From: Mastigias papua
Taxonomy: Eukaryota > Cnidaria > Scyphozoa > Rhizostomeae > Mastigiidae
Direction: 5' to 3'
Assembly (NCBI GenBank): GCA_964019165.1
Contig: OZ025283.1
Location: forward strand, 3,169,501 to 3,233,500
DNA length: 64,000 nucleotides
Positions 21,663 through 31,563 of the stretch are shown here, piece after piece. The position numbers and the translations under genes were made by a program. The notes below the pieces were generated by a model, which was given only the letters and a program-made list of their open reading frames with translations, had not been told where the DNA came from and ran no database searches. Every line of letters begins with the position of its first letter. The first letter of the stretch is position 1.

Positions 21663-22377
21663 TGTATTTGAGTAGTTTCATACTTTAAGTATGTTAAGTA
21701 AAACCATATTTTTACACACATAAACACTTACAGTAGTTCATCCTCAGAAGTGTCGTTGCCCCTCAGCAACCTCCTCAGTGAGAATTGGTCAAATTCTCGT
21801 TCTCATGATTTCTTCTTTGAAGAAGTTCGGTAAATTATCACATCAAATATGATCTCTTTCACGCAAAACGTTTGAATTTCCCCATTCATCTATGGTATTC
21901 CACTCTGGGTTTAGCTCTTTACTGAGTGCAAGATGTGCAAATTATATTCTAGTACCAACTGCAATGGAAGAGGTGTTGTATACCAAATTAAATGTCAAGG
22001 GTGTACTGGGAGTAGTATAAATGACGGTTTGTATCTTTGAGAAACATCAAGGAGCATAGGAGAAAGAGTTAGCGAGCATCTAACAAAGTACCAAGTAAAG
22101 GATTAAACCTCAATTTTTCCAAAACCACATTGAAGAGAAGCATGGGGGTGAAAGACTGGATGTTAAGGTGAAGGTAGTTTCGTTATATGGCAATGATGCT
22201 ATGCTAAGACAAGTGACTGAGGCAATACTCATTAATGAGAACGAAAATTCGACAAAGTCTCACTGAGGAGGTTGCTGAGGGGCAACAAACAGTCTGAGGA
22301 TGAACTAATGTAAGTGTCTATGTGTGTACAAATATGGTTTTACGTAACATACTTAAGGTATGAAACTACCAAAATAC
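21663..22377 (+). mobile_element. Penelope-like element 3' fragment with inverted arms
   Basis: Left arm about 21663-21808 and right arm about 22231-22377 are inverted copies (GTAGTTTCATAC, GTAAAACCATATTT, TTGCCCCTCAGCAACCTCC). The interval between them encodes a GIY-YIG endonuclease end. Penelope-like elements often carry inverted terminal copies of their own 3' end, which fits. Inserted within Harbinger H2. Confidence 0.65.
21955..22300 (+). pseudogene. GIY-YIG endonuclease fragment (Penelope-like)
   Basis: Plus-strand reading gives GVVYQIKCQGC, then GLYL*ETSRSIGERVSEHL (the YIG-side block with catalytic Arg; a TGA replaces one residue). Then follow frame-shifted KPH/SIxEKHGG, VVSLYGNDAMLRQ and TEAILINENEN. 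This is the order of a Penelope GIY-YIG domain and C-terminus. The reverse transcriptase is missing. Several stops; inactive. Confidence 0.6.
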
Positions 22378-22616
22378 AATAAGTTTTTTCACCATATTAG
22401 GACATCAATTTATTGAGGAGACAAAAACAGTTTCCTTTATATTGCCCTGATTTTAGTAGAAATAGTTCAATTCTCTGAATCTTCCCTGATGTTGTATAGG
22501 CCAACCACATTTCTTCACTTTTCCCTGCTTTAGCAGATACCCTGACGAACAAAATCACACCTTCAAACAAATAGCACAGATACAAAATTACATAAATAAT
22601 GAAATTCAAAAAGATG

Positions 22617-23300
22617 TCACTCATCAAATGAATTTGTTGTGCTTTCAACTAGTGCTAACTGCCAAGGAACAGAGCCCTCATCCGAGTTGAAATAATCCCT
22701 GAAACTATCTCGAACTTTCTTTGCTACTTGAGAATAATTACTTGAGCCAATGCATCTCATATCACAAAGTGTTTGATTAAATTCTTCTTCTCTCCATGAA
22801 CCCTCTCTGGTCCTACCATCAACATCTCTATCAACAAAATCATTAGGGCAATACCACGAATGTCCTTCCAAGTTTCTTTCTATCATTAAGTACTTATGTA
22901 AAGCTACCACTGCTTTGATAACAATAGTTGCAGTATCAGGGTAGACGCACATTGCTCTTCTAAAAACACGAAAACATGAATGAGAACAGAATAAAACATC
23001 ATTCTGTAACTAAAACCACTTGTATTGAAAGCATCACCAGTCACCAGATAATGTAAGGCAACACTTAATCTGTCATCAGGTTGTATTGCCTCTCTTTTTG
23101 AGGAACCTTATGTTAGATAGGTTGCAACATATCCAAGCAATTCCTCATATTTAGTCAGTCGCACCTGAAACATTTCAAAAAGAGCTCTTCATCGACCATC
23201 TTTGCTTGTTTCATCAAAAGATGGAATTCCCCTTTTTGTTTTTGCTCCCTGAAAAGTGCCTGACCCAAAATCTGCTGTTTTTTGGCAACTTAAGTGAGAT
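22617..23300 (-). pseudogene. Harbinger H2 transposase, catalytic core deleted
   Basis: N-terminal blocks LTKYEELLGYVATYL, AIQPDDRLSVALHYLVTGDAF and SGFSYRM (23020-23190) run almost directly into the C-terminal block SCFRVFRRAM...IVIKAVVALHKYLM and the tail with WYCPNDFVDRD, which parallels the H1 tail. The DGKH, D(G/S)xxxD and NYRLSRAR blocks expected between are absent, about 180 codons. A TAA at about 23112 is a further lesion. Catalytically dead by deletion. Confidence 0.75.
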
Positions 23301-23562
23301 ATACATCTCTGATTCATCAAGCTCCAACTAATATCTTGTAAGTAACAGCATAAATAATAATGTCCTTCGCCTAGATTCAGCCATCTTTACAGACTCGCAC
23401 AAAGCCCTCAAGTGCAGTGGAGATTGGCACACAAACAAGGGCCCGAACTCTAGGATTGAATATTTTGAGAAAAGTAGATCATCTGATTGCTTCGCTCATG
23501 TGGCTAAGTGGAGGTCGGCCTTAAAAGTTGCTTTTCATCCTATGTGTTTATATCTATGACTT

Positions 23563-23850
23563 CTTCTCATTGGCATCAGCCACTTCCTTTGCCAGTTTTG
23601 ACTCAAGAGTCTTTCTTACTTTAACTGCCTTGTTATCATATGCATCAAAAACCTTTCGCCAGATGTTCGTTATGTTACATAACATGGATTTGTTATTGTA
23701 CTTGTTGATTCCCCAGATGATTGTTATGTTACATAACTTGGATTTGTTATTGGACTTGTTGATTCCCCAGATGTTTGTTATGTTACATAATTTGGGCTTG
23801 TTATTGGACTTGTTGATTTCAATTTACATAACTTTCTTTTGTTCTATGTT
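23563..23850 (-). CDS. ORF of unknown function with three 18-residue repeats
   Basis: The minus strand is open from about 23850 to the stop at 23563. It contains three near-identical 18-residue units (INKSNNKSKLCNITNIWG and variants) encoded by a 54-bp tandem repeat, then a charged helical tail (RKVFDAYDNKAVKVRKTLESK). No start codon is evident and no family recognised. It lies just outside H2 and may be the end of a broken gene. Confidence 0.3.
23661..23822. repeat. 54-bp tandem repeat, three copies
   Basis: Copies 23661-23714, 23715-23768 and 23769-23822 differ at a few positions; each contains TTATGTTACATAA. The period is a multiple of three, and both strands are open across it. Confidence 0.9.
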
Positions 23851-23974
23851 TCGAATGATTAAATATGGTTAGGTGTCATTTGTATATCATTAGATTGCTT
23901 GAGATGACTTTTCATTCAAATATTCTGGTTCATGAAAGATAGCCGTGTGTTTTATTTCTCGTAAGCTGCGTCTA

Positions 23975-24153
23975 CTAAATTACGTTTCTACATGTACTCG
24001 TGAGAAATAGGTCACAGATTGTGTCTCTATTTCTTCTTTGACTGCTCTGTGGGTGAAATGATACATCAAGCTTTGAAGGCAGAGAATCTCCACAACTAAG
24101 GCAAATATTGTGTAGAACTAAACAGGCTAAAGTAGACACTTTGATTTCATGTA
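23975..24153 (-). pseudogene. Harbinger H4 transposase, part 4 (C-terminus)
   Basis: EIKVSTLACLVLHNICLSCGD and RRNRDTICDLFLTSTCRNV match the C-terminal end of DDE_Tnp_4 transposases. The frame is cut at 24153 by the foldback element and resumes at 25138 with the preceding conserved block. The stop is at about 23975. No second TIR could be recognised for H4. Confidence 0.8.
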
Positions 24154-24161
24154 TATTTATC

Positions 24162-25129
24162 CCCCGCCATACAAGACAAAAGTCTACTGTTTTAATAAGG
24201 TCTATTTTCATTCTTATATGGCATACAATTTGACTTTATAAGCTCAAATTATAAAGTCTTCTGCTATTATAAGGCCTAATTTCTCAATATTTATTTTTAT
24301 AAAGTCTGATTATATACAGCGTGTTTTCATAGAGTGTATTTTCATAAAGTGTACTCCTATGAATAGTGATTTTATAAGGTCTCATTTTTCATAAAGTCTA
24401 ATTTCTTATAGTCTAATTCTGCATAGCGTCAAAGACACAGAAGTCACTCACCTAAATGACATTGAAAAAGATAGTAAATCCTGCACTTTTTCTTGAAAGC
24501 AGCCCTCCAGGTATTCTATAACTTCCTGTTCTGACCATCCTTTATTGATCATCAGCTCACTCAACACTAAACCCCTCTCCATGAGCACAGCCTTTCGTGG
24601 AGGCCTCAAAACCAGCTCTGCCTTCGAATCTAGTAGTAACACAACTTCTTCAGTACGGAAGAACTGAATAGAATGCTGCCAACAAGGGACTTCACCTTTT
24701 CCTCGGCGTCCTCGTCAACATGCTGTCTCTGCGCCATTTTTGTTCCGCTAAAGTTACCACCATTGCGCATGCTCATAAACCAGAGCTTATATATATTAGA
24801 CCTTATGAAATATTAGACCTGATGAAACATTAGACCTTTTACAAACATTAGGAAAAATACAGTCCATAAAAATACACTTTATAAGAAATTAGACTTTATG
24901 AAAAATGAGACCTTATAAAATCACTAATCATAGGAGTACACTGTATGAAAATACACTCTATGAAAATACGCTTTATATAATCAGACTTTATAACAATAAA
25001 TATTGAGAACTTAGGCCTTATAATAGCAGAAGACTTTATAATGTGAGCTTATAAAGTCAAATTGTATGCCATATAAGAATGAAAATAGACCTTATTAAAA
25101 CAGTAGAATTTTGTCTTGTATGGCGGGGG
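24162..25129. mobile_element. Foldback DNA element inserted in the H4 transposase
   Basis: Begins CCCCCGCCATACAAGACAAA at 24162 and ends with its inverse at 25129; the inverted arms continue inward for about 250 bp (24162-24420 against 24870-25129) with many TTATAAAGTCT-like units. An imperfect 8-bp duplication flanks it (ATATTTAT 24154-24161; ATATACAT 25130-25137). The surrounding transposase frame resumes on the other side. The centre (24430-24780) is unrelated to the arms and carries an exon-like segment. Confidence 0.85.
24452..24737 (-). pseudogene. Exon-like coding segment inside the foldback element
   Basis: ATG at 24737 (MAQRQHVDEDAEEKVKSLVG) runs about 95 codons to a consensus donor AG|GTGAGT at 24452/24451. 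One base appears lost near 24670, after which the frame continues VVLLLDSKAELVLRPPRKAVL and GWSEQEVIEYLEGCF. The composition is that of a normal soluble protein, not a transposase. I do not recognise the family. Position between foldback arms suggests capture of a first exon and its upstream region (Pack-type element). Confidence 0.5.
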
Positions 25130-25137
25130 ATATACAT

Positions 25138-25667
25138 TGCCCTCACACTTTCACAACAAGAACCTCCATCTACCTGTAAGCTGGCCAAATGCTCCCTCAC
25201 TTACCATGCGGGCATGACTCAGTCTGTAGTTGAACTAGCTTTGGTCTTTAGTCAAAACAGCATCGGTATAAGGTTTTATTAAAAATGATTCAAAGGGGAT
25301 GGCAGAATCTCCAAGAATAAGAGGGGGGATTTGAATATGATCTATTTCTTCACAGATCTCGGGACTTATTTTTCCATCTTTTATGTTTTTCCACAAAGAT
25401 GTCAAGTGAACAATGGTCGAGTCATGGGAATTCCCTGGGAAACCACAACTTCCCCAAATGAAATGATATTTTGCATCAACTAAAGCCATTAAGACAATCG
25501 GATAGAAGTTCTTGAAATTATGATATTCTTTTTGAGAACTTTGGCCACCAGGTGGCTATTTAATGTGGATGTGGCATCCATCAACAGCTGCCCAACTACA
25601 AGGAAATTGCCAAAGCTCTTGCATATCTAATGTCGTGCTCTGGAAGTCAGCTTCGGTTTTTGGCATA
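25138..25667 (-). pseudogene. Harbinger H4 transposase, part 3 (catalytic core)
   Basis: Contains AAVDGCHIHIK (first Asp), MALVDAKYHFIWGSCGFPGNSHDSTI (second Asp), LGDSAIPFESFLIKPYT and FNYRLSHARMVSEGAFGQL (Glu). Stops: TAG or TAA after HIHIK (about 25560), TAG after TKDQS (25235-25237) and TGA near 25160. Bounded by the MITE at 25674 and the foldback at 25129. Confidence 0.85.
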
Positions 25668-25673
25668 TTATTT

Positions 25674-26424
25674 GGGCGCTGTTTACACTGGAATGGATCC
25701 AAATGGGTACGGATCCGAGATGGATCCGTTTCAATTTTTGCTAGCGTTTACACTGGATCAGATCCAAATCGGTCCCCGTTTACACTGGGAACTGAACTGG
25801 AACAGTTCCACTGGAACTGCATTGCTTGAGAGCTAAAAACAAGGTCACCGGCTGTTTTCGCGGGAATCACTGATTTCGATTGAAAAGTTTTCACCCCCCC
25901 CTCACTGCTTTGTCGGCCTGAGTTTGGTCCAAATATTTCCGATGCGAGCTTCCATTGGTGAATCCTATGCTGAACACAGAGCAAAGCAACAGACTGAAGC
26001 CAAGCATTTAACGTGGCAGCCATATTCATTACCAAAGCAAATATTTGTATTCTTTTCAGGTTTCGTGGATCCATTATTTAAAGTATTACCAAATTGTCAA
26101 GCAAAATACGGTGGCTGAGCGCAGCGGTTGAAATCAGGGATAAGTGGTTGATATATGGCAGACTGTCATATTAAATCCACCTCGAGATGAGAAATGTCAT
26201 TGTCTCGTATACGATTTTTACCAGTCAGGGTCCATTCCAGCAGTTTACACTGGACCTCAACTGGAACGGATCCAAATGGGTACACTTTGGGGAGCGATCC
26301 CAAACTGGTACGGATAGTGGATCCGCACCGGTACAGATCCAACAGTTCCAGTGTAAACAGGAAGCCTATCTGTACCCATACTGGTACAGATCCATTTGGA
26401 TCCATTCCAGTGTAAACGGGGTCT
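25674..26424. mobile_element. MITE with GTTTACACTGGA ends and GGATCC repeats
   Basis: Left end GGGCGCTGTTTACACTGGAA and right end TTCCAGTGTAAACGGGGTCT are inverted. Both subterminal regions repeat ACACTGGA, GGATCC/AGATCC and GGGTACGGATCC-like words. It splits the H4 transposase between parts 2 and 3. The centre (25880-26074) is open on the minus strand (MAATLNAWLQSVALLC), possibly captured. No clear target duplication. Confidence 0.7.
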
Positions 26425-26428
26425 TCAT

Positions 26429-26871
26429 ATGCATTGCTCCCAAAGACAAAAACACTTGCTTGGGTAACCTCGTTGACAATCCTTGTTACTGTAGAGCGTG
26501 CTAGGCCACTATTTCCGCTATGCTATAAAGATAGTCCCCTCTACCAAGACGATATAGACAGGTAACTATTCGGAAGACATGGGTTCTTCAGTAAATGTTT
26601 GTCTCTGAAGTTGCGGTTTTATTTTTGTCAGTATAAATTCAAATGTCGATCTTGATACTTGTAGAGTTTGCTTGAATCATTTATCATCGTAGTTAAACCA
26701 GAATTTCTCTCACCAACCTGTATTTCTGAGTAATCTTCTACATGACCTAACCCGAGGTTTTGTCTGCTCGCTGTTTATAAATAAACATGTTGCTGCCAAC
26801 AGAAGTGACTTCAATGTTCGTAGCATCTGTTGTAGAATAATAGCCATCCCTTTAATCAATAAATTGTGGTG
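26429..26871 (-). pseudogene. Harbinger H4 transposase, part 2 (N-terminal region)
   Basis: Read leftward: KHHNLLIKGMAIILQQML, RSCRRLLRNTGWWERF, SRSTFEFILTKIKPQLQRQTF, then CLYRLGRGDYLYSIAEIVGLARSTVTRIVNEV (helix-turn-helix-like) up to NAYE, where the MITE interrupts. Small frameshifts occur near 26560 and 26690. The first codons of this gene lie beyond the BEL element, at 38850-38907. Confidence 0.8.
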
Positions 26872-26876
26872 CTTAC

Positions 26877-27290
26877 TGTCGGGATTCCCCAATTGTGCTT
26901 CAGTCATTCATATTACTCATTTTTGGTTACTAGATGTAGGAAGCTAATTTCATGCAGTTAACATAGGTAGATGTTACGTTGAGTCTCACTATGAGACTCA
27001 ATATAAGGAAATTAGTACTTTTTTGTAGCGATTTTAGAATAACAAGTAGTCAATAGGATGCAATTACTCACATGATCTTCTTCATTTTCATTGGGTAGAA
27101 TAAATGCAAAAGTCGATTCCTATTGGCTATACCATTTTCGTAATTCCTCATTGCTCATTATATAAATCGTAATCTTAACAGGAGAGTTTTAGAGTTTTAG
27201 ACATTCAGAGATCAGAGATTCAGAGTAGCATTGTATATCTGTTTGCAATGAAGAGAGAATTATAAAAACGTACACAGCTGTTTCTCATGA
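26877..27290 (+). repeat. BEL/Pao 5' LTR, 3'-truncated
   Basis: Matches 38371-38782 closely, including TATATAAATCGTAATCTTAACAG. The last ~60 bp present in the 3' LTR are missing because a deletion joins it directly to the end of the Gag/protease region. Confidence 0.9.
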
Positions 27291-27299
27291 TAATTGCGC

Positions 27300-28371
27300 T
27301 ATCTACCCTACTCTCTTCCCTAAGGAACCACTGCCTAAGACTTCAGCACCTGCGTTTGATCCAACTGCTTCTGCTTGGGTAGGGCAAACTGGATCATCGG
27401 AAGGGAGAGTGGCCCTGCAGACGGCCTTAGCTGTGGTGAATGGCAATAGTGAGAGTAGATTGAGGGAACTATTTGATACAGGAAGCCACAAATCTTTCAT
27501 CACGGCCAAGGCTGTTGGCAAGCTAGAGTTGAGGCCTGTGAGAAGACAATGCCTTGGAATTCGAGCGTTTGGGAGCAAAGAAGCGAACGTAGCTATGAGT
27601 ATGAGGGGGGCCAGATGAGCCCGTCACAGTCAAGACTACATTAGGGTGGGTCTTATCGGGACCACTTAAAGGTGAGAAATTTGATTCTATTAATTGTAAT
27701 GTAAATTTCTGTATTGATTCAAGACCTGTAATGAATGAGAAACAGGATTTAGATGCAAAAGTGCAAAGATTGTGGGATCTTGACAGCTTGGGAATCAGGG
27801 ATCAAGACAAAGTACATGAACATGTGCTTGATGATATTTTATTTTTAGGGTAAAGATATTCTGTTGGTCTTCCATGGAAGGTAGGGCATAAGCCTTTGCC
27901 CTCTAATTACAATGCTAGCTTCCAGCGCTTAAAGGGGCAAGTTAAGAAGTTGGGGCAGACACCAAGCATGTATGCGCAATATAATGATATCATTAATGAT
28001 AAGGTTAAGGAAGGCATAATAGAGCGGGTTTCGGAGCTTGAGACTTCTGGTCAAATACATTATCTTCCCCATAGAGTGGTGGTAAGGGAAAAAGCAGAGA
28101 CCACTAAAGTAAGGGTAGCGTATGATGCCTCAAGCAAGGATAAAAAATCAGGAGTTTCTTTGAACGACTGTTTACGTGTAGGGCCATCGTTAACTCCTCT
28201 TATGTTTGATGTGCTCCTTAGGTTCAGGGTAAATCCGATAGCACTTGTTGGTAATATTGAAAAAGCTTTTTTGAACATCAAAATCCACCCTGAGCATCGT
28301 GATTGTCTGAGATTTTTGTGCTTAAATGATATTCATGCTGAGAACCCAGAGATTATTACTTATCGATTTAA
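27300..28371 (+). pseudogene. BEL/Pao pol part 1: protease and 5' half of RT
   Basis: A retropepsin-like segment (LFDTGSHKSFIT, catalytic Asp-Thr-Gly, about 27469-27504) follows a linker. After a stop at 27616 the sequence continues through TTLGWVLSGPLKG into the RT fingers and palm (LPSNYNASFQRL, HYLPHRVVVREK, KVRVAYDASSKD, NIEKAFLNIKI with the first RT Asp region). It is cut at 28371 by the piggyBac element. Stops at 27616 and 27851. Confidence 0.85.
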
Positions 28372-28959
28372 CCCTTTCGCTTTCATTGGTCACTGGTGAC
28401 CCACAAACTTTTGCCAGTCATAGCTTTTGAAATGTCTGGACTACTTTAGAGGACCTTTTAAATCAAAGCAATTGTATCAAGAGCTTTACTTTTATCTAAA
28501 AATGAAGCCATTCCTATGCACTATTGTTGTAGTGCCTTTGCTCGTAATGACGTCATGGGAATAATTGTTTTACTAGTATCATACTATTTAACCTATTACG
28601 CTGCCTTTATTATGTCAAAGGCTAATATGTCTTTGTCATGAACATCTATATAAGACCTAAATATATGCAACATGGCACCTATCTATCCCCAATGAAATAA
28701 AAGATATATCATATATTTCCTTATGGGTCACAAGTGACCCATTGGACCAGAAAGGTAAAACGCTATTTTGCAACATGTATCTCTTCACATACAGATGTTA
28801 ATTTTCAAATATACATGTTGGCTAAGTCAGTGTAGCATGCATGCTACATACATTGTGTGCCTTTCCATGTTGCATGGGCTTGAGTCTATTTCATTGTTTC
28901 TTTGCACGTCAACTTACTTATGAGTTGAAAGTATGTCAGAGAGTATCTGCATATCACCT

Positions 28960-29290
28960 AGATAAAAAAATACTCAATATGATTGTACTTGAGGTTTTTC
29001 TTTGACTAGATGGATTTTGCATGCGCAAATGCTTTTCATGTGTGCAACATGCTTCAAACAGCTGAGCTTACCCTTCTGAACCTCGAGATCACGACAGCAA
29101 CCCATATGATTGGTCCTTACATTAGTAGAAGCAGAGCTCCAACAAAAAAGGTTGGAGTAAAACGAAAATATCGTTACCAACATAAGCCTTATGATAAGCC
29201 AACGCACCTACCAGACTTTCAACCTATTTGTCATCAATGTGTTTATTGCTATGATGAAGGAATCAATCATAAGATGTTTGTATGTATGTG
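28960..29290 (+). pseudogene. piggyBac transposase C-terminal fragment
   Basis: Reads [28 protein letters not shown], then [22 protein letters not shown], ending in Cys-rich KMFVCM. This is the order of the DDE_Tnp_1_7 C-terminus followed by the Cys-rich domain. The frame runs into the (TA)n tract, so the last Cys residues are lost. The catalytic Asp residues are absent. Confidence 0.65.
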
Positions 29291-29297
29291 TATGTAC

Positions 29298-29566
<269 letters not shown>

Positions 29567-29599
29567 TATTTAGACTGGATAACACTGTACAATTTAACA

Positions 29600-30975
29600 T
29601 TGATATACATAGCAGTCCAGCTTGTAAAATAAATAAATAAATAAATAAATATGTAGATAAATAAATATTACAAGCTATTGATAAAAAACTAGATTGATAA
29701 AAACATTTGGCATGTGCTGTCCTTACTTGAGGAGAGAAAATGGGTGTTTTCTCTCCTTAGTTACAACGATTTTAAAGCTTCCTTGACTTGAGTCATGCTC
29801 TTTTTTCTTTTATGCTAGCAGGCAGCATGGTCCAAGTTTTTATAGCTGATTGCTGAAATGTTTTGTTCTCTTCTGTTGTCACCCTTTCAACTTTACAATC
29901 TGCTCTACCTTTTGATGTTGTAGTCATTTGATGGTTGTTTTCAACAATAGGGAGAACAATTGTAGCTTCTGGTCCCTCTTTTCTTATCTTGAAAATTAAC
30001 TTCAGTTGGTTAAAAAGAAGCTGCTCCTTCACATAAAGCCATTTTAGTTCAGCTAGGTGGGGATCAGTTATCCTTTCATGACAATAAAGGCCAAGGATCA
30101 TTCGAATGATAATAGTCTGCTGTCTTTGCAATTGTATTATTTGAGTAGCTGATAATGCACTAAACCATGCACTAGAGCAGTAGGATAAATAAGGACCGAT
30201 GACTGCCTCTGCAAGTCTTTTTACTTGAATGAGAGGGATTGATTTGGCTTGTCTTTGTAGTGCAGATATCCTTTGTGATATTTTCTTGACAGGATTTTGT
30301 AGATGTTTACTGAAGTTGAGCTTTGAATCAAGATTAACCCCCAGATACTTAAACTCTGTTACCCTTTTTAGATTGGCAATCTTAATGCCCTCTCCTTCTT
30401 TGGTCTTACTTTTAGGACTAAATATCATCAGTTCAGTTTTATCCAGGGCAAGAGAGAGCTTATTGTCCAGGAGCCACTCACTTAACTCCAAGAATTCTTC
30501 CTGCATTATTCTTTCAAGGGTTTTAGGGCATTCATGACTGACTGTATCATCTGCATACAGGACAGTTGATGACTTCTTAAGGGCTGCACTGATGTCATTA
30601 ATGTAAAGTAAGAATAAAGTTGGCCCTAGAATTGACCCTTGAGGCACACCACATGACACTTGTTCTTTGGTAGATGACTTTCCTTGCAGCTCAACATATT
30701 GGCTTCTGTTCTCTAGGTATGACTTGAACCAGTTTTTGGCTTGTTGTGTGAAACCAATGACATTCATTCTTTCTAACAGCAAGGAATGGTCCACAGTGTC
30801 AAAGGCCTTGCGCAAGTCTATGAAAATAGCAGCGGTATGTCTCTTCTGTCCAATTTGGTTCCTAATGTGGTCAACTAAAGAGATGACAGCAGTTTCAGTG
30901 GAGAATCCTCTCCTGAAGCCATGTTGTCTATTCATCAGGATCTTAGTGCTCTCCAGATAAGAATGTAAATTGCAC
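29600..30975 (-). mobile_element. CR1/L2-like LINE, 5'-truncated
   Basis: Antisense LINE with an RT frame (29793-30960), a 3' UTR carrying a perfect hairpin GGAGAGAAAA/TTTTCTCTCC (29731-29758), and a 3' microsatellite (ATTT)n at about 29624-29652. Such hairpin plus short-repeat tails are typical of CR1/L2 3' ends. 5' truncation is at about 30975, within piggyBac sequence. Confidence 0.8.
29793..30960 (-). CDS. Reverse transcriptase of the CR1/L2-like LINE (5'-truncated ORF)
   Basis: One uninterrupted frame of about 385 codons from the truncation point. Motifs in order: NRQHGFRRGFSTETAV (region 2), FIDLRKAFDTVDHSLL (domain A, Asp), SCGVPQGSILGPTLFLLYIND (domain B), VLYADDT (domain C, catalytic Asp-Asp), LSLALDKTELMIF, FKYLGVNLDSKL, and the thumb and C-terminal region. 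No lesions seen, so this insertion is young relative to its host element. The endonuclease domain and start codon are missing. Confidence 0.88.
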
Positions 30976-31562
30976 AGAATGTGGGGATTTCTTGAACCTC
31001 TTGAAAGATAGAAACTGTTTTCTAAAACATCACATTTAGAGACATTCTGGATATTTACTTCCTTTCAAAATCTGTCACCTTCTTTTCATATAAGAAACAC
31101 AAATCCAAAGAGACAATAAAGGTCAACTTCTTTGTCATGCAATATAATGAACTGTATACTTGCTTACTTGTACCATTTGGTTACCTAAAAAATGTATGAC
31201 TAAAACCATGGAGAATTGTAATTTGAAAGGAATCCTCAGGGCCACCCATGACCAACAATTCAGAAATAGTTGAAGTAATATATGCAATATGATAGAAATT
31301 AAACACTTCAAATCAGCAATTCAAGATAAAACAAGAATAGAACTAATTAGAAAGAACTTTCTCAACCATTGGAGTGCACAATACATAGAGCACTAAAACA
31401 CCCTGAAGGTCCATTGGGTCACCAGTGACCCAAGAAATATTTCGGAAACCATTGATGCTATGGACATCAAGTAAACTGAAATTATAATTATTTACAACTG
31501 TTGGAATCACCACTAAAAGTCAAGATCATAGCTCTCATGGAAACCTTGTGGACCTGAAAGGG
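30976..31562. other. Right part of the piggyBac element, non-coding
   Basis: No gene recognised. It holds the subterminal palindrome GGGTCACCAGTGACCC and the right TIR. Confidence 0.5.
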
Positions 31563-31563
31563 T

